The position numbers were made by a program, and so were the translations under genes. The notes beneath the pieces were generated by a model that saw only the letters and a program-made list of their open reading frames with translations, was not told where the DNA came from and searched no databases. Below, piece by piece: positions 42,149 through 53,526 of a DNA stretch of 64,000 nucleotides (positions are counted from its first letter, which is position 1; every line of letters begins with the position of its first letter). Source of the DNA: JBBQWR01 sp038210495 (GTDB lineage Bacteria > Planctomycetota > Planctomycetia > Pirellulales > DATAWG01); NCBI GenBank assembly GCA_038210495.1, contig JBBQWR010000006.1, positions 87,889-151,888 on the forward strand. The letters run 5' to 3'.

Positions 42149-44035
42149 TCACTTCCTAGCCCGCGGCGCCACGTCAACCCTAGGCGTTTCCGTCTTCGAC
42201 GATTCCAACTTGGGCTCGGCCGACTTCGGTTCGGTCGGCGCCTCCGGCTGAATCGTCTCGGACACGGGCATCGGCTCCGCGACCGGCAGCGGACCAAAGT
42301 CGCCAGCCCAAAACCACATTCCGAGGGGCAACAGCGCCGAAGTCACCCCGACGCCGGGAAACGTCTGCCGGCTGACGTAGACAAACCCATCCTTATCCCG
42401 CGACAGAATCCCGACCGAGGGCTCGATATGGGGCAATAGGGCCGACAGCGAGGGCAGCATGGCCGCGTCCAAATTGATGCCATTCTGCTCCGAACTCGAC
42501 GAAAACATCGTGGCAAAAATCTGAACGATCGGATAAACGATCTTCAGCGTCGACGCGGTGTCTTGGTAGGTCACGAGCAGGGGGGTCGAAGTTTTCAACT
42601 GCGCCGCGACCGCCGGCACGTCGGCCAGTGTGTTCCCGCGACGATCGCGCGACAAATAGGCCTTGATGCTCTGAGGCGACAGCGAGACAACGAGATTCTT
42701 CTCGGTAATCGACCAGGCGGGCGCGAAAGGGGAGCTGATGAACCCGCCCATCGTGCTGGCGAAGAATATCTTTTGATCGGCGAACTTCATTTCACGGACA
42801 TCGGTCTGCTGTTGACCAAACATGCCATTTTCCTTCGGCGCCGCCGCGGCCTTATCTCGCATTTGCTTCACGAGTCGGTCGTTGATCCTGACTAAGGCAT
42901 CGCGATCCTTGAGAGGCACGACAAGCGTCAGTCCGGTAAAGATCAAACCTCCTTCGCGCGGCGAATTGTAGACGCTCCACGTGTCGCCGAGCGTGGCGAG
43001 AACTTCGGCGCTTAGGTGGAAACCAATCTGGTCGTCGCTCAGCAGCGGCTTGAGATCAGTCATTAGTCGGTCCAACCGCAGCCGGGCGACGAAGGCGCAC
43101 GACGCATCTTTGGGCACGGCCGCCAGATCGGCCGCGGTGAGCGGTTCGCCGCTGAAGATGGCCGGGAGGCCTTTCGCCGCCGGATCGATTTTGACCCACA
43201 CTTTGCTAGTGCATCCGGTCCCTTCCAGGCCGCTGACGCTGGCGATGGTCTCGGCCTTGCTCAGCCCGAGCGTGTCGAGGATCGGGGCCACGTCGGCTTC
43301 CGGAATAAAAGGCTTGGCGATCGCGAGGCCCTTTTTTAGGTTGATGAAATGGACCGTGCTTACTCGTTCGACGGGCAGTTTGCGGCGAATTTCGGTCAGC
43401 CAGGCGGGCGCCTTGCCGCTGAACCGCTCGACGATCGCGTCGGCCGAGCCCGCGCCGATTCCCACGATCAGGTACTTGCCGCTAAAGCCCCATTCGATCG
43501 GTGGAACGCCTGGTTGCGGCGGCAGCTTGTGCCACTTAGCGTCGCCCTTTGCGGTGACGCCCAACACGATTTTTTCGATTTGCTCCAGCGTCGATTTGAT
43601 TGCTGCCGTGTCGTCCCCCGTGCCGATTACCACACCCCCGTGCACGTCCGGCCCGGTAGGCCCCATGGCCACCGCCGAGATGAACATCGCCGCTGGATGA
43701 GTGACGAGGGCATAGATGAGCTTTGGTCCTTCCTGGCCCAGCAATTTGCCCTGCGGCGTCGGCGGAGCCCCTTTCTTGATCGCGGCGCTGAAGGCGGCCC
43801 CGACGGAGTCGATGAACTGCTTCACCTCGGGCTCGGCCAGCAATTGCTCCGTCTGGTTTTTGCTCTTGGCGTCCGCCGCCTTCACGCCCGACCACGTGAA
43901 ATACCACAGGCATTCCTCGGGCGCGACCGCCGCCATCGCCGGATCCTCGGGCAGCGGCGGAAGGCCGAGCGGAACGCCCATCTGACCCGCCAATATCAGG
44001 CTTAGCAGAAATGAAAAACCAGTTGTTGCAACCAC
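42149..44035 (-). CDS. Large exported protein of unknown function
   Basis: 628 residues. Signal peptide (GFSFLLSLILAGQMGVPLGL) followed by CLWYFTWSGVKAAD, a pattern seen in a planctomycete-only family I know only as hypothetical. Alpha/beta repeats with IVGIGAGSADAIVERFSG and FINLKKGLAIAKPFIPE suggest two similar halves, as in DUF3352-like proteins. A hydrophobic helix lies near the C-terminus (VTSALLPLGMWFWAGDF) before a Pro/Glu/Ser-rich tail. It is probably in one unit with the NPCBM gene that starts 78 bases downstream. Confidence 0.78.
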   Translation of the reverse strand: MVATTGFSFLLSLILAGQMGVPLGLPPLPEDPAMAAVAPEECLWYFTWSGVKAADAKSKNQTEQLLAEPEVKQFIDSVGAAFSAAIKKGAPPTPQGKLLGQEGPKLIYALVTHPAAMFISAVAMGPTGPDVHGGVVIGTGDDTAAIKSTLEQIEKIVLGVTAKGDAKWHKLPPQPGVPPIEWGFSGKYLIVGIGAGSADAIVERFSGKAPAWLTEIRRKLPVERVSTVHFINLKKGLAIAKPFIPEADVAPILDTLGLSKAETIASVSGLEGTGCTSKVWVKIDPAAKGLPAIFSGEPLTAADLAAVPKDASCAFVARLRLDRLMTDLKPLLSDDQIGFHLSAEVLATLGDTWSVYNSPREGGLIFTGLTLVVPLKDRDALVRINDRLVKQMRDKAAAAPKENGMFGQQQTDVREMKFADQKIFFASTMGGFISSPFAPAWSITEKNLVVSLSPQSIKAYLSRDRRGNTLADVPAVAAQLKTSTPLLVTYQDTASTLKIVYPIVQIFATMFSSSSEQNGINLDAAMLPSLSALLPHIEPSVGILSRDKDGFVYVSRQTFPGVGVTSALLPLGMWFWAGDFGPLPVAEPMPVSETIQPEAPTEPKSAEPKLESSKTETPRVDVAPRARK

Positions 44036-44306
44036 GATTCACCTCGATCCAGCGATTTTAGGATTATGTGTTCAAGAGCGTTTGGGAGCGGCCAGCATAC
44101 GCCCGCGGATGACGAAAGTCCATGAATGACGGCTTCCGCGCCAGCGCGCAAGGCGGGAATGTTTCAGTTCCGAGCAAAGAGGAGTGGCTTGCCCGCCTTA
44201 CGCTTTGCTGACGCAACGGGCTTCGGTAAACTTAGGACGGTTCAAAAAACGCCGCCTTCTCCCAGGCCGACCTGCACAACTTCTCGATCGACATCTGGAT
44301 CACTAT

Positions 44307-45482
44307 ATGTCAAAGCGTTCGTTCACGCTGCTCGATCTGACGGACGATCCGCGTCGGGATGTTTCCATCGGCGACATCGAATTGGGACCGGAGGAAACGG
44401 ACTTACCCGGCTCCAGGATTGAAAAACAAACGCTTCGCGGCGGCCTCCGCGACGGAATCGAATTGCTGAACGTTGAAGTCGGCCAGTCGCGGGTCGCCTT
44501 ATTGCCGCAGCGTGGGATGGGAATTTGGAAGGCGTCGTTGGCCGGCGTGCCGCTGGGATGGCAATCGCCCGTGCGGGGACCGGTTCATCCGAAGTTCGTG
44601 CCGATCACCGACCCAAGTGGACTGGGCTGGCTCGACGGTTTCGACGAGCTGCTCTGCCGCTGCGGTTTGTATAGCAATGGCGCTCCCGAGCGGAACGAGC
44701 GCGGACATCTGCTGCTACCGCTGCACGGCCGGATCGCCAACACGCCCGCCCATCGCGTGACCGTCGAGACCGATAGCGAGCTTGGAGAGGTTGCCGTGAC
44801 CGGAGTGGTCGACGAGTGCCGATTCAATTTTCAAAAGCTGCGACTCGCCAGCACGGTGCGGATTCGCGGCGGCGCGTCCAGTATCCGGATTATCGACGAG
44901 GTCACCAACCTGTCGGGCAATCCGGGCGAAATGCAACTGCTCTATCACATCAATTTCGGTCCACCGCTGCTGGGCCCCGGCGCCCAGGTCGTTGCGCCCA
45001 TTCGCCAGATTATGCCTCGAAACAAGCATTCCTCGGCCGGCATGTCGGACTGGAATCGCTATACGGAACCGCGGGCGGGCAACGAGGAGGAGGCATTTTT
45101 CTGTATGCTCTTGGGCGATTCGCAGCGCCGCACGCAAGCCCTGCTGCGAAACGCGGCCGGAACGACCGGGGTGAGCCTGCGATTTCGGACGGATCAACTT
45201 CCCTATTTCACGCTCTGGAAAAACTGCGCCGCGCGCGAAGACGGCTTCGTCACCGGCCTAGAACCGGGCATCAACTTCCCCAACGCCCGCTCGTTCGAAG
45301 CGGCCCACGGCCGCGTCCGCAAACTCGCGCCGGGCGAGACGGCCCGCTTCGAACTTGAACTGATCGCCCATCCCGACGAAGCCAGCGTCGCCGCCGCCGA
45401 GCGCGAGATCAACAAACTCCAAGCCGCCGCGACCCTGCAAATCTCCATGACGCCGCAGCCGGATTGGACTTCCGATGGTTAG
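44307..45482 (+). CDS. DUF4432 family (aldose 1-epimerase-like) protein
   Basis: 391 residues from the ATG at 44307 (MSKRSFTLLDLTDDPRRDV). The frame is open further upstream, but that part has no family character. It has the galactose-mutarotase fold outline: LLPQRGMGIWKASLAGVPLG, DGFDELLCRCGL, LPLHGRIANTPAH (the conserved His), YHINFGPPLL and GLEPGINFPNARSFE. DUF4432 proteins are predicted sugar epimerases of unknown substrate. No sugar operon is adjacent. The 270 bases upstream hold no other gene. Confidence 0.88.
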   Translation: MSKRSFTLLDLTDDPRRDVSIGDIELGPEETDLPGSRIEKQTLRGGLRDGIELLNVEVGQSRVALLPQRGMGIWKASLAGVPLGWQSPVRGPVHPKFVPITDPSGLGWLDGFDELLCRCGLYSNGAPERNERGHLLLPLHGRIANTPAHRVTVETDSELGEVAVTGVVDECRFNFQKLRLASTVRIRGGASSIRIIDEVTNLSGNPGEMQLLYHINFGPPLLGPGAQVVAPIRQIMPRNKHSSAGMSDWNRYTEPRAGNEEEAFFCMLLGDSQRRTQALLRNAAGTTGVSLRFRTDQLPYFTLWKNCAAREDGFVTGLEPGINFPNARSFEAAHGRVRKLAPGETARFELELIAHPDEASVAAAEREINKLQAAATLQISMTPQPDWTSDG

Positions 45483-45568
45483 ACGCCACCGCGCAACGGC
45501 GTCGTCGAGTTGAACCGCCGGGGACTGTCCCCATTTTTCGGAGTCTTCGGAAAAAAACTGGGGACTGA

Positions 45569-45871
45569 GCGGAGGGGGCGCCGATCGAGGGCATCGACCG
45601 CAAGGTCTATTGGGAAGCGTGGATTCGATTGGTAGACGGAATGGAAATCAAGGGGCATCTGCTCCGCAAGCTCGCCGTCGAAGACTTCGACGCGGGCAAG
45701 GGGACGCTGACGATCCGAACCGAGGCCCGCAAAGACCACCGGGGATTGACGCGCCCGGACAAGGTGTTGCAACTGGACACCGATACCGTCAGTGCGGTCC
45801 GGGTTCTCGTGGCTGGCCGATCGGGAGAGTCGCTATTCCCGTTGTACGATTCGAGCAAATTCTCCGCTTAA
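45569..45871 (+). pseudogene. Short ORF resembling an integrase or other DNA-binding protein fragment
   Basis: An open frame of 100 codons (after TGA at 45566) reads IEGIDRKVYWEAWIRLVDGM, then EIKGHLLRKLAVEDFDAGKG, then KDHRGLTRPDKVLQL and ends LYDSSKFSA. The arrangement of a KD-R-T-R/V-x-L strand after a short helix recalls the catalytic-domain middle of tyrosine recombinases, but no full active site is present. In another frame after the stop, a Lys/Ala-rich tail (KATAKGGKRAAA) appears. Either an integrase remnant or a fragment of another gene; the call is weak. Confidence 0.35.
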
Positions 45872-46065
45872 AATGCCGAACTCTACAGCAAGGCGACTGC
45901 GAAGGGCGGCAAGCGTGCTGCTGCCGTGGCGTAGTTTGTCGATTCCCGCCGGCGGCGCTGCTCGTGGGCGCCGTCCGGCTTTACTTTTCGTGCAATCGAT
46001 TGGCCACAAGGTAAAATGCGGCGCCGAAGTCGGCATTTTCACTTCAAGCAACAAAGGGCATCGCC

Positions 46066-47250
46066 GTGAGTCTTTGGTACAAGCCCGTGACTGAGATTGC
46101 GTTCGCGGACGTTGACGCGTTTTGCCAAGCGAAAATCAAAGAGGGTTTACGCCTCGATTATAAAAGCGAAATGCCGAAAGACTTGGCAAAAACAGTCGCG
46201 GCGTTTGCCAACACGTTGGGCGGACTTATTCTGATCGGCGTCGAAGCCACGAAAGAAAATGAACCAATTTGGCCACCGAAGACTGTTCTAGCCAGTGGGA
46301 TCAGTGAGCAAATCACGCAAACTTGTCAGGATGCAATATATCCACCGGTTCGGCCGCAGATTCAGATTGTCCCGTGCCCCGATGATCCGCAACAGGCAAT
46401 CGCAGTCGTGCGCATCGATGAAAGCGCCGAAGCCCCTCACGCAATCGCCAGTCGCACGAAGGTCTATATCAGGACTGGCGACGTCAATAAACCAATCGAC
46501 TTGGCGGACATTGACCGGATCAAATATCACTTCGACCGTCGGAACCTGATTGAAGTCGAGCGAGAATCGTTGATTAGGCAGAGCATGGAAAGGGCGGAAA
46601 GACTTCTACCAAAAAGCCCGCGTGTTCCAACGCGATGGGCTTCGGTAGTGCCTGTGTTTCCGTGGAGAGACCATTGCGCGCCGTCTGTTTGTTATTCATT
46701 TCTTCAGCAGGAGTTTTCGCCACAGCGCGCCCCGGCGGGCGCCATTGCGCTGCAGGAACTCGGCTATCGCTTGCAATTCACGGACCTTGACGGGCAACCG
46801 GCGAAGCTTGAACCAAGCGCTAAATGTCGGATGACCAGCGCCAGCTCAAGAGGCTTGATCTTTGTATCCGAGCGAATGGTCCGCGACAACCAAGATTATC
46901 ACGACCGCACCGATAGATTCCTGCGACTGCTCGACTGCTTGGTTTTCTTCAAATCCTTCTTCAATCTCGCAACGTTATTCTTTCGACAACGGACCGTCGA
47001 ATCGCCCGGCTATCTTCAAGTTAGCATCGGGCTCAAAGACGTCGCCCTACAGAGAATGGAATCGATGCATCATTGTGGCCGCCCCTTCCCTGACGACGAG
47101 TATCGCGACGATCAACTCATTGCGCCGGTTGAACTCCTCGAAAGGCCAACCGAGGATCAACTCAATCTGATGAGCCCGTTTGAAGATCGGCTGTTCAGGG
47201 GTCTCGCCTATTCGTTTGATGTCAATCCGCACGGGTGGAAGGTTAAGTGA
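46066..47250 (+). CDS. AlbA_2 (Schlafen-type) domain protein
   Basis: 394 residues from a GTG start. The N-terminal 150 residues are an AlbA_2 domain: EGLRLDYKSEMPKDLAKTVA then AFANTLGGLILIGVE, and IVPCPDDPQQAIAVVRIDES with RTKVYIRTGDVNKP. This is the divergent Schlafen/AAA_4 putative nucleic-acid-binding fold. The C-terminal 240 residues are not recognised. Such proteins often occur in accessory or defence regions. A second AlbA_2 gene faces it, tail to tail, 43 bases away. Confidence 0.82.
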   Translation: MSLWYKPVTEIAFADVDAFCQAKIKEGLRLDYKSEMPKDLAKTVAAFANTLGGLILIGVEATKENEPIWPPKTVLASGISEQITQTCQDAIYPPVRPQIQIVPCPDDPQQAIAVVRIDESAEAPHAIASRTKVYIRTGDVNKPIDLADIDRIKYHFDRRNLIEVERESLIRQSMERAERLLPKSPRVPTRWASVVPVFPWRDHCAPSVCYSFLQQEFSPQRAPAGAIALQELGYRLQFTDLDGQPAKLEPSAKCRMTSASSRGLIFVSERMVRDNQDYHDRTDRFLRLLDCLVFFKSFFNLATLFFRQRTVESPGYLQVSIGLKDVALQRMESMHHCGRPFPDDEYRDDQLIAPVELLERPTEDQLNLMSPFEDRLFRGLAYSFDVNPHGWKVK

Positions 47251-47293
47251 TGGGAGCTAGGGCGACCCCGGTTTGAACGCGGCAGGCGCAATC

Positions 47294-48259
47294 CTAGGTG
47301 AACACTTCTTCGGGATTCAGGAATTCGGGCATCCCGAATGTTCTTTTAACAGTCCGTCGTTCGTTGTCGGCGCAGTAGATCGTAAATTCGAGTTGAATTG
47401 GACTACCTGGAATCGGATATGGCCTACTAATTCGATGCACGTCGAAAGCCTGTTCGTATGGCTGAATCGTTATGCGGCATAATGGCTCTTGCATTCCTGG
47501 ATGCAATGATTCGAGCAAGCGGATTCTTGCGACACCATGCGCCGCCGAGCAAGTCGAAATGGGGCGTCTGTCAACCCCCGTCCCTGGCTCAATCGGGATC
47601 GTTATGTAGATATCGCGGGCTGTGGATGTACCGCGATTCGCAATACTCACGTCAAAGCTCCAACGTTCCCCCGGCGCTTCGCCGGTATGCCACCCCGGTT
47701 TTATGCCGATCATAAGTTGGGGTGAAGACTTCGGGTAGAACCAATTTCGCAGTAGCGACGGGCTCGGGATAACGAACGACTCACCGGCTCGCATGTAATA
47801 TGGCTTGTGCTTGACCAGTTCCGAGCGATGGGGCTTGTAGTCACTCTCTGGCACATAGCAGACCACGAAGCCTGCGCCGGTATCCTTGTCCGCGATGAAC
47901 TCGACAACTTCAACCCCGGCGACGGGCGGATCAGTAGCGCCGTGGTGAAGCTCCATTAGGCGCGACCGGAGTTGCGACGGCTTCTCCACCAGCGCGAAAC
48001 CATTGGCCGCATCGACCCCTGATTTATCTTTGACGGCCACGACTCCCCAGATCAGCACACCCCCTTCCGTGTTCGCGAAGCCCGATAGAGCCTCGCTCCA
48101 GATTCGAGCGTCTTCACCGCTCGTGCGTTTGAAGTCGAGCCACTCACCCTCGTAAGTCGGCGGGTCGGAATTCACGAGGCCGCGGATAAACGCCGCTGGG
48201 TCGGGCGCCGTCGTGACCCGCTCAAAGAATCGTCGCGCGGACGAAATCGGCTGTGCCAC
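47294..48259 (-). CDS. AlbA_2 (Schlafen-type) domain protein, convergent partner
   Basis: 321 residues. AlbA_2 signature YEGEWLDFKRTSGED then EALSGFANTEGGVLIWGVVA, and YYMRAGESFVIPSPSLLRNW. The C-terminal half is beta-rich (RWSFDVSIANRGTSTARDIY), an Ig-like or adhesion-type fold. It is convergent with the other AlbA_2 protein at 46066. Similarity between the two is limited to the N-terminal domain, so they are not a recent duplication. tRNA-Gln lies 118 bases beyond its start. Confidence 0.82.
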   Translation of the reverse strand: MAQPISSARRFFERVTTAPDPAAFIRGLVNSDPPTYEGEWLDFKRTSGEDARIWSEALSGFANTEGGVLIWGVVAVKDKSGVDAANGFALVEKPSQLRSRLMELHHGATDPPVAGVEVVEFIADKDTGAGFVVCYVPESDYKPHRSELVKHKPYYMRAGESFVIPSPSLLRNWFYPKSSPQLMIGIKPGWHTGEAPGERWSFDVSIANRGTSTARDIYITIPIEPGTGVDRRPISTCSAAHGVARIRLLESLHPGMQEPLCRITIQPYEQAFDVHRISRPYPIPGSPIQLEFTIYCADNERRTVKRTFGMPEFLNPEEVFT

Positions 48260-48377
48260 GGCTCACCCCTAGAAATTCTGCTGAGTGTAGCGCCGGCGTA
48301 GCGCCGTCGAAATACGCCAGCAAGGTTGAACGAAAAAACCTTGCCGTAACTCTTGTTACTGCAAGGCTTTAAGTTAA

Positions 48378-48448
48378 CTGGGGAACTAGGATTTGAACCT
48401 AGACTAACTGATTCAGAGTCAGTCGTGCTACCGTTACACTATTCCCCA
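48378..48448 (-). tRNA. tRNA-Gln (anticodon CTG)
   Basis: On the minus strand it begins TGGGGAATAGTGTAACGG and folds completely: acceptor TGGGGAA/TTCCCCA, anticodon stem ACTGA/TCAGT around loop CTCTGAA (anticodon CTG, Gln CAG) and T-arm with GGTTCAAATCC. 71 bases, G discriminator, CCA not encoded. Its 3' end points to the accessory segment with the AlbA_2 genes. Confidence 0.95.
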
Positions 48449-48728
48449 AGCAGAGGTTTAGGCTGAAGCCCCGATTTCTGGCCGGGATGAGCCGCAAAAG
48501 CGGGTCGTTTTTCCGGGCCTGCCCGTGTTCCGTAAGCCTAAGAGGGCTTCGCAGCGTAGTCAAGAGCGGCCGGATTGGCCGGTTTGACATCGATTGACAG
48601 CCATCCATCCGTGGGTCGTCCATGCGGCGGTTGCGCCCGCTCGCCGGCGTTATTGCGTAATGCGTTGATTGAGCTGGCCGAGGTTGCCATGGTGGGCGAC
48701 GTCGCCCTTTTGCGGTAATCTATTCTGC

Positions 48729-50867
<2,139 letters not shown>

Positions 50868-50870
50868 AGC

Positions 50871-51785
50871 TTGACCGTGCGCCCGACCGATGAACCGTCC
50901 GCCGCGTTAGTCGAGCGTCTCAATCGCCATGTGGATCGACTCGCGGGCTCGATCGGTCCCCGGCATCCAGGTCGGCCGGCGACGATGGAAGCCGCCGCCA
51001 AGCTAATCGAGGCAGAGCTTCAAGAGTCCGGCTACGAGGTCGAGCGGCAGACGTATGTCGCCGGCGGCCAGTCGGTCGCCAATCTGGTCGCGCAGTCGTC
51101 AGGCTCTGTTCGCGGCGCAGAGATCATCGTTCTCGGCGCCCACTACGATACAACTCCCACGACACCCGGCGCCGACGACAATGCGTCGGCCGTGGCCGTG
51201 CTCATCGAAGTGGCGCGAATGTTCCGCCAGTGGCGACCGCGGCGGACGGTTCGGTTCGTCGCGTTCGCATGTGAGGAAATGCCCTATTTTCATCAACGTG
51301 AAATGGGCAGTCAGGTTTATGCTCGGAGTTGCCGCGAGCGGAACGAGCGGATCGTGGCGATGCTCTGCCTGGAAATGGTCGGCTATTACACGTCGGCCAA
51401 GGGGAGCCAAGCCATCCCGCCGGGGATTCCCAAATTCCTGCACTGGGCGTTTCCGAAGCGCGGCGACTTTCTCGCCGCCGTCGGCAATCTGAGCTCGCTG
51501 CGGCTCGTGTGGCAGTTTCGCCGCGGGTTCAAACGCGGAACCCGGTTCCCGCTATTCTCGATCGCGCTGCCGGAAATCATCTCGGAAATTCGCCGGTCGG
51601 ATAACGCTTCGTTTTGGGATCAAGGCTACCCGGCGCTAATGCTGACCGACACGAGTTTTCTCCGCAACCCGCATTATCACTTGCCAACCGATACACCGGA
51701 CACGCTCGACTACGAAAGCATGGCGTGCGTGACGCATGGCGTGCTGAGCAGCATCGTGCATTTGTCGCGGGCAGGACTTACATAG
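50871..51785 (+). CDS. M28 family metallopeptidase
   Basis: 304 residues from a TTG at 50871 (a GTG at 50877 is an alternative), three bases after the cstA stop. Zinc-site motifs of M28 aminopeptidases are intact: LGAHYDTTP (His, Asp), GADDNASA (bridging Asp), ACEEMPYF (Glu-Glu) and the terminal HYHLPTDTPDTLDY (His). No signal peptide is seen. Together with cstA, a peptide transporter family, it may form a peptide-use unit, which is inference. The stop codon TAG (51783-51785) lies in the left arm of a family A repeat. Confidence 0.9.
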   Translation: MTVRPTDEPSAALVERLNRHVDRLAGSIGPRHPGRPATMEAAAKLIEAELQESGYEVERQTYVAGGQSVANLVAQSSGSVRGAEIIVLGAHYDTTPTTPGADDNASAVAVLIEVARMFRQWRPRRTVRFVAFACEEMPYFHQREMGSQVYARSCRERNERIVAMLCLEMVGYYTSAKGSQAIPPGIPKFLHWAFPKRGDFLAAVGNLSSLRLVWQFRRGFKRGTRFPLFSIALPEIISEIRRSDNASFWDQGYPALMLTDTSFLRNPHYHLPTDTPDTLDYESMACVTHGVLSSIVHLSRAGLT

Positions 51786-51856
51786 CCGCGGCATCCTGCT
51801 GCGGAGTATAGTTTTTAGAGGGGGGCGACTCCGCGGCAGGATGCCGCGGCTATGTA
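51779..51856. repeat. Family A inverted repeat, best-preserved copy
   Basis: Left arm 51779-51807 and right arm 51828-51856 (29 bases each) are reverse complements with one mismatch, separated by 20 bases. The arm begins TACATAGCCGCGGCATCCTG. It lies between two convergent genes and gives the stop codon of the M28 peptidase. A strong hairpin could end transcription from either side. Confidence 0.9.
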
Positions 51857-51864
51857 CGCTCGCA

Positions 51865-53496
51865 TCATGCGATCAACGCAAGCAACCCATCCAGCGGCGT
51901 CTCGACCCAATCGGGCCGATTATTGAGCTCATACGACAACTCATAACACGCTTTCTCGATCGCCAGCGCGGTGAGCAGTCGGTCGCAATCGGCCGACGAT
52001 TTTGGCAGAAACGCCGCCGCGCCGGCCGTCTCGCGATACGCCCTTAAGAACGCCGCCGCCGTCCACAGATACCACACATCCGCCGCCGCTCGACACGCCG
52101 CTTTCAGGCCTGTGCTCGCGGCGCCATCGCCAGTGCGCGCCAAGAGTCCTTGCGACCTGGCATAGTGAAACGAACGCAGCATGCCAGCGACGTCTTGCAG
52201 CGGCGACCGCTTCGCCCGGCGCTCGGCCAGCGGCCGGGCCGGCTCGCCTTCGAAGTCGAGAATCGTGAAATCGCCATCCGCATACAACACCTGGCCCAAG
52301 TGATAGTCGCCGTGGCAACGAATTCGCCGACCATCGAGCGGCTCTGCGGCGACGGCATCGAACCGCGCGATCGCGGCCGACTCTTGTTTCAGTAGCCTCG
52401 TCGCCCGCGATTGAGTCTGCTCTGATAAATGAGGTAATCGCTCGCGCAGCAATTTCATGGCCCGCGTCGCCATCTCGCGCATCGACGACTTGAGCGCTTG
52501 CTGATAATCGCTGGTGAAGGAGTCGGGCGCGAAGCTCGGCGAGTCTGACGGCGCCGCTAGCGCCAGATGCATCTCGGCCGTCCGCCGACCGAGCAATCCC
52601 ACGACTTCCAAAAATCCATCCGTCAAAGACTTCGATTCGGCGATCGGTCGTGCATCGCCGAGCGACCAAAGGGATACACCCGATTCGCGGTTCGTCACCA
52701 GCGCTTGAAATGCCGCGGCGGGCGTCGGCGTCTTTTCCGCGGGCAATTGAACGACTCGACTGAAATATTCATCGATTCGATTGAGTGTCAATTGCCAAGC
52801 ATCCGTTGCGCCTGGCAAAAACCGATGCAGAATTGCGATCGACTGCGGCTCGCCTTCGGGTGGCTGATATTCGAGCGAGCCAAGTAGTTCGGGGACATGC
52901 CGGAACGAGTCAGTTTGGCTGAGGTATCGCCCGATTTCCAAATCGGGATTGACGCCCGATTCGAGCCGGCGAAACAACTTCAAGATCATCCGATCGCCGA
53001 AAACCATGCACGTATTACTCTGCTCACCGGACGCCCGCTTCACAGGCAAATCGTTTCGATCGCCGAGCAATTGACCTAGAGAATCGCTCGACCAAGACAC
53101 CAGCTTTTGTCCACCGCCAACAGTTCGCTCCCCGATCAAGTCGAGCAGACCGCGCACGAATCGCGGTTCGGCCATTCCATCGCCGATCAAAACGGCCGGC
53201 TGGACGGCGTCGTCGATCGGTTGCACAACGGCTTCCAGGTGTGCCGCGGCAAACTCTTTCGCCTCGGAACCTTGAATCGCGACGAACGGTATTAAATACA
53301 AATCCGGTTCGCCCGAGTCAAACTTAGCCCGCACAAGCAGCAGCCCGTGCCGCGTGCCGGACATCGTCGGCAGTTCGAGCGGCACAATATCGTAATCGAG
53401 CGCACTAAGCCGGCGAGCCTTGCCTGCATACCACCGCCGCGACGTCAGCCATTTCTGTAGATGAGCCTCGAACGCCGGTGAAAATAAATCGCTCAT
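51865..53496 (-). CDS. mak: Maltokinase (alpha-maltose 1-phosphate-forming)
   Basis: 543 residues from ATG 53496 (MSDLFSPAFEAHLQKWLTSR); a leader of five residues from 53511 is possible. The N-terminal cap (RRWYAGKARRLSALD) and the aminoglycoside-kinase-like core (RIRCHGDYHLGQVLYADGDF, then ILDFEGEPARPLAERRAKRS and PLQDVAGMLRSFHYA) are those of maltokinase (Pep2/Mak). It makes maltose 1-phosphate for GlgE, whose gene starts upstream on the same strand. In many bacteria it is fused to trehalose synthase (TreS); here it stands alone and no TreS gene is in the window. Confidence 0.9.
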   Translation of the reverse strand: MSDLFSPAFEAHLQKWLTSRRWYAGKARRLSALDYDIVPLELPTMSGTRHGLLLVRAKFDSGEPDLYLIPFVAIQGSEAKEFAAAHLEAVVQPIDDAVQPAVLIGDGMAEPRFVRGLLDLIGERTVGGGQKLVSWSSDSLGQLLGDRNDLPVKRASGEQSNTCMVFGDRMILKLFRRLESGVNPDLEIGRYLSQTDSFRHVPELLGSLEYQPPEGEPQSIAILHRFLPGATDAWQLTLNRIDEYFSRVVQLPAEKTPTPAAAFQALVTNRESGVSLWSLGDARPIAESKSLTDGFLEVVGLLGRRTAEMHLALAAPSDSPSFAPDSFTSDYQQALKSSMREMATRAMKLLRERLPHLSEQTQSRATRLLKQESAAIARFDAVAAEPLDGRRIRCHGDYHLGQVLYADGDFTILDFEGEPARPLAERRAKRSPLQDVAGMLRSFHYARSQGLLARTGDGAASTGLKAACRAAADVWYLWTAAAFLRAYRETAGAAAFLPKSSADCDRLLTALAIEKACYELSYELNNRPDWVETPLDGLLALIA

Positions 53497-53526
53497 AGAT
53501 CTCCGCCCCATCGACCGCCACCGCGT

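Noticed and set aside
45556..48384. Nine-base match AACTGGGGA at 45556-45564 and at the tRNA-Gln 3' end (48376-48384) as an attachment-site pair
   Set aside because: Nine bases is too short and the first copy lies inside a GGGGACTGTCCCC-type repeat, so chance or repeat origin is more likely.
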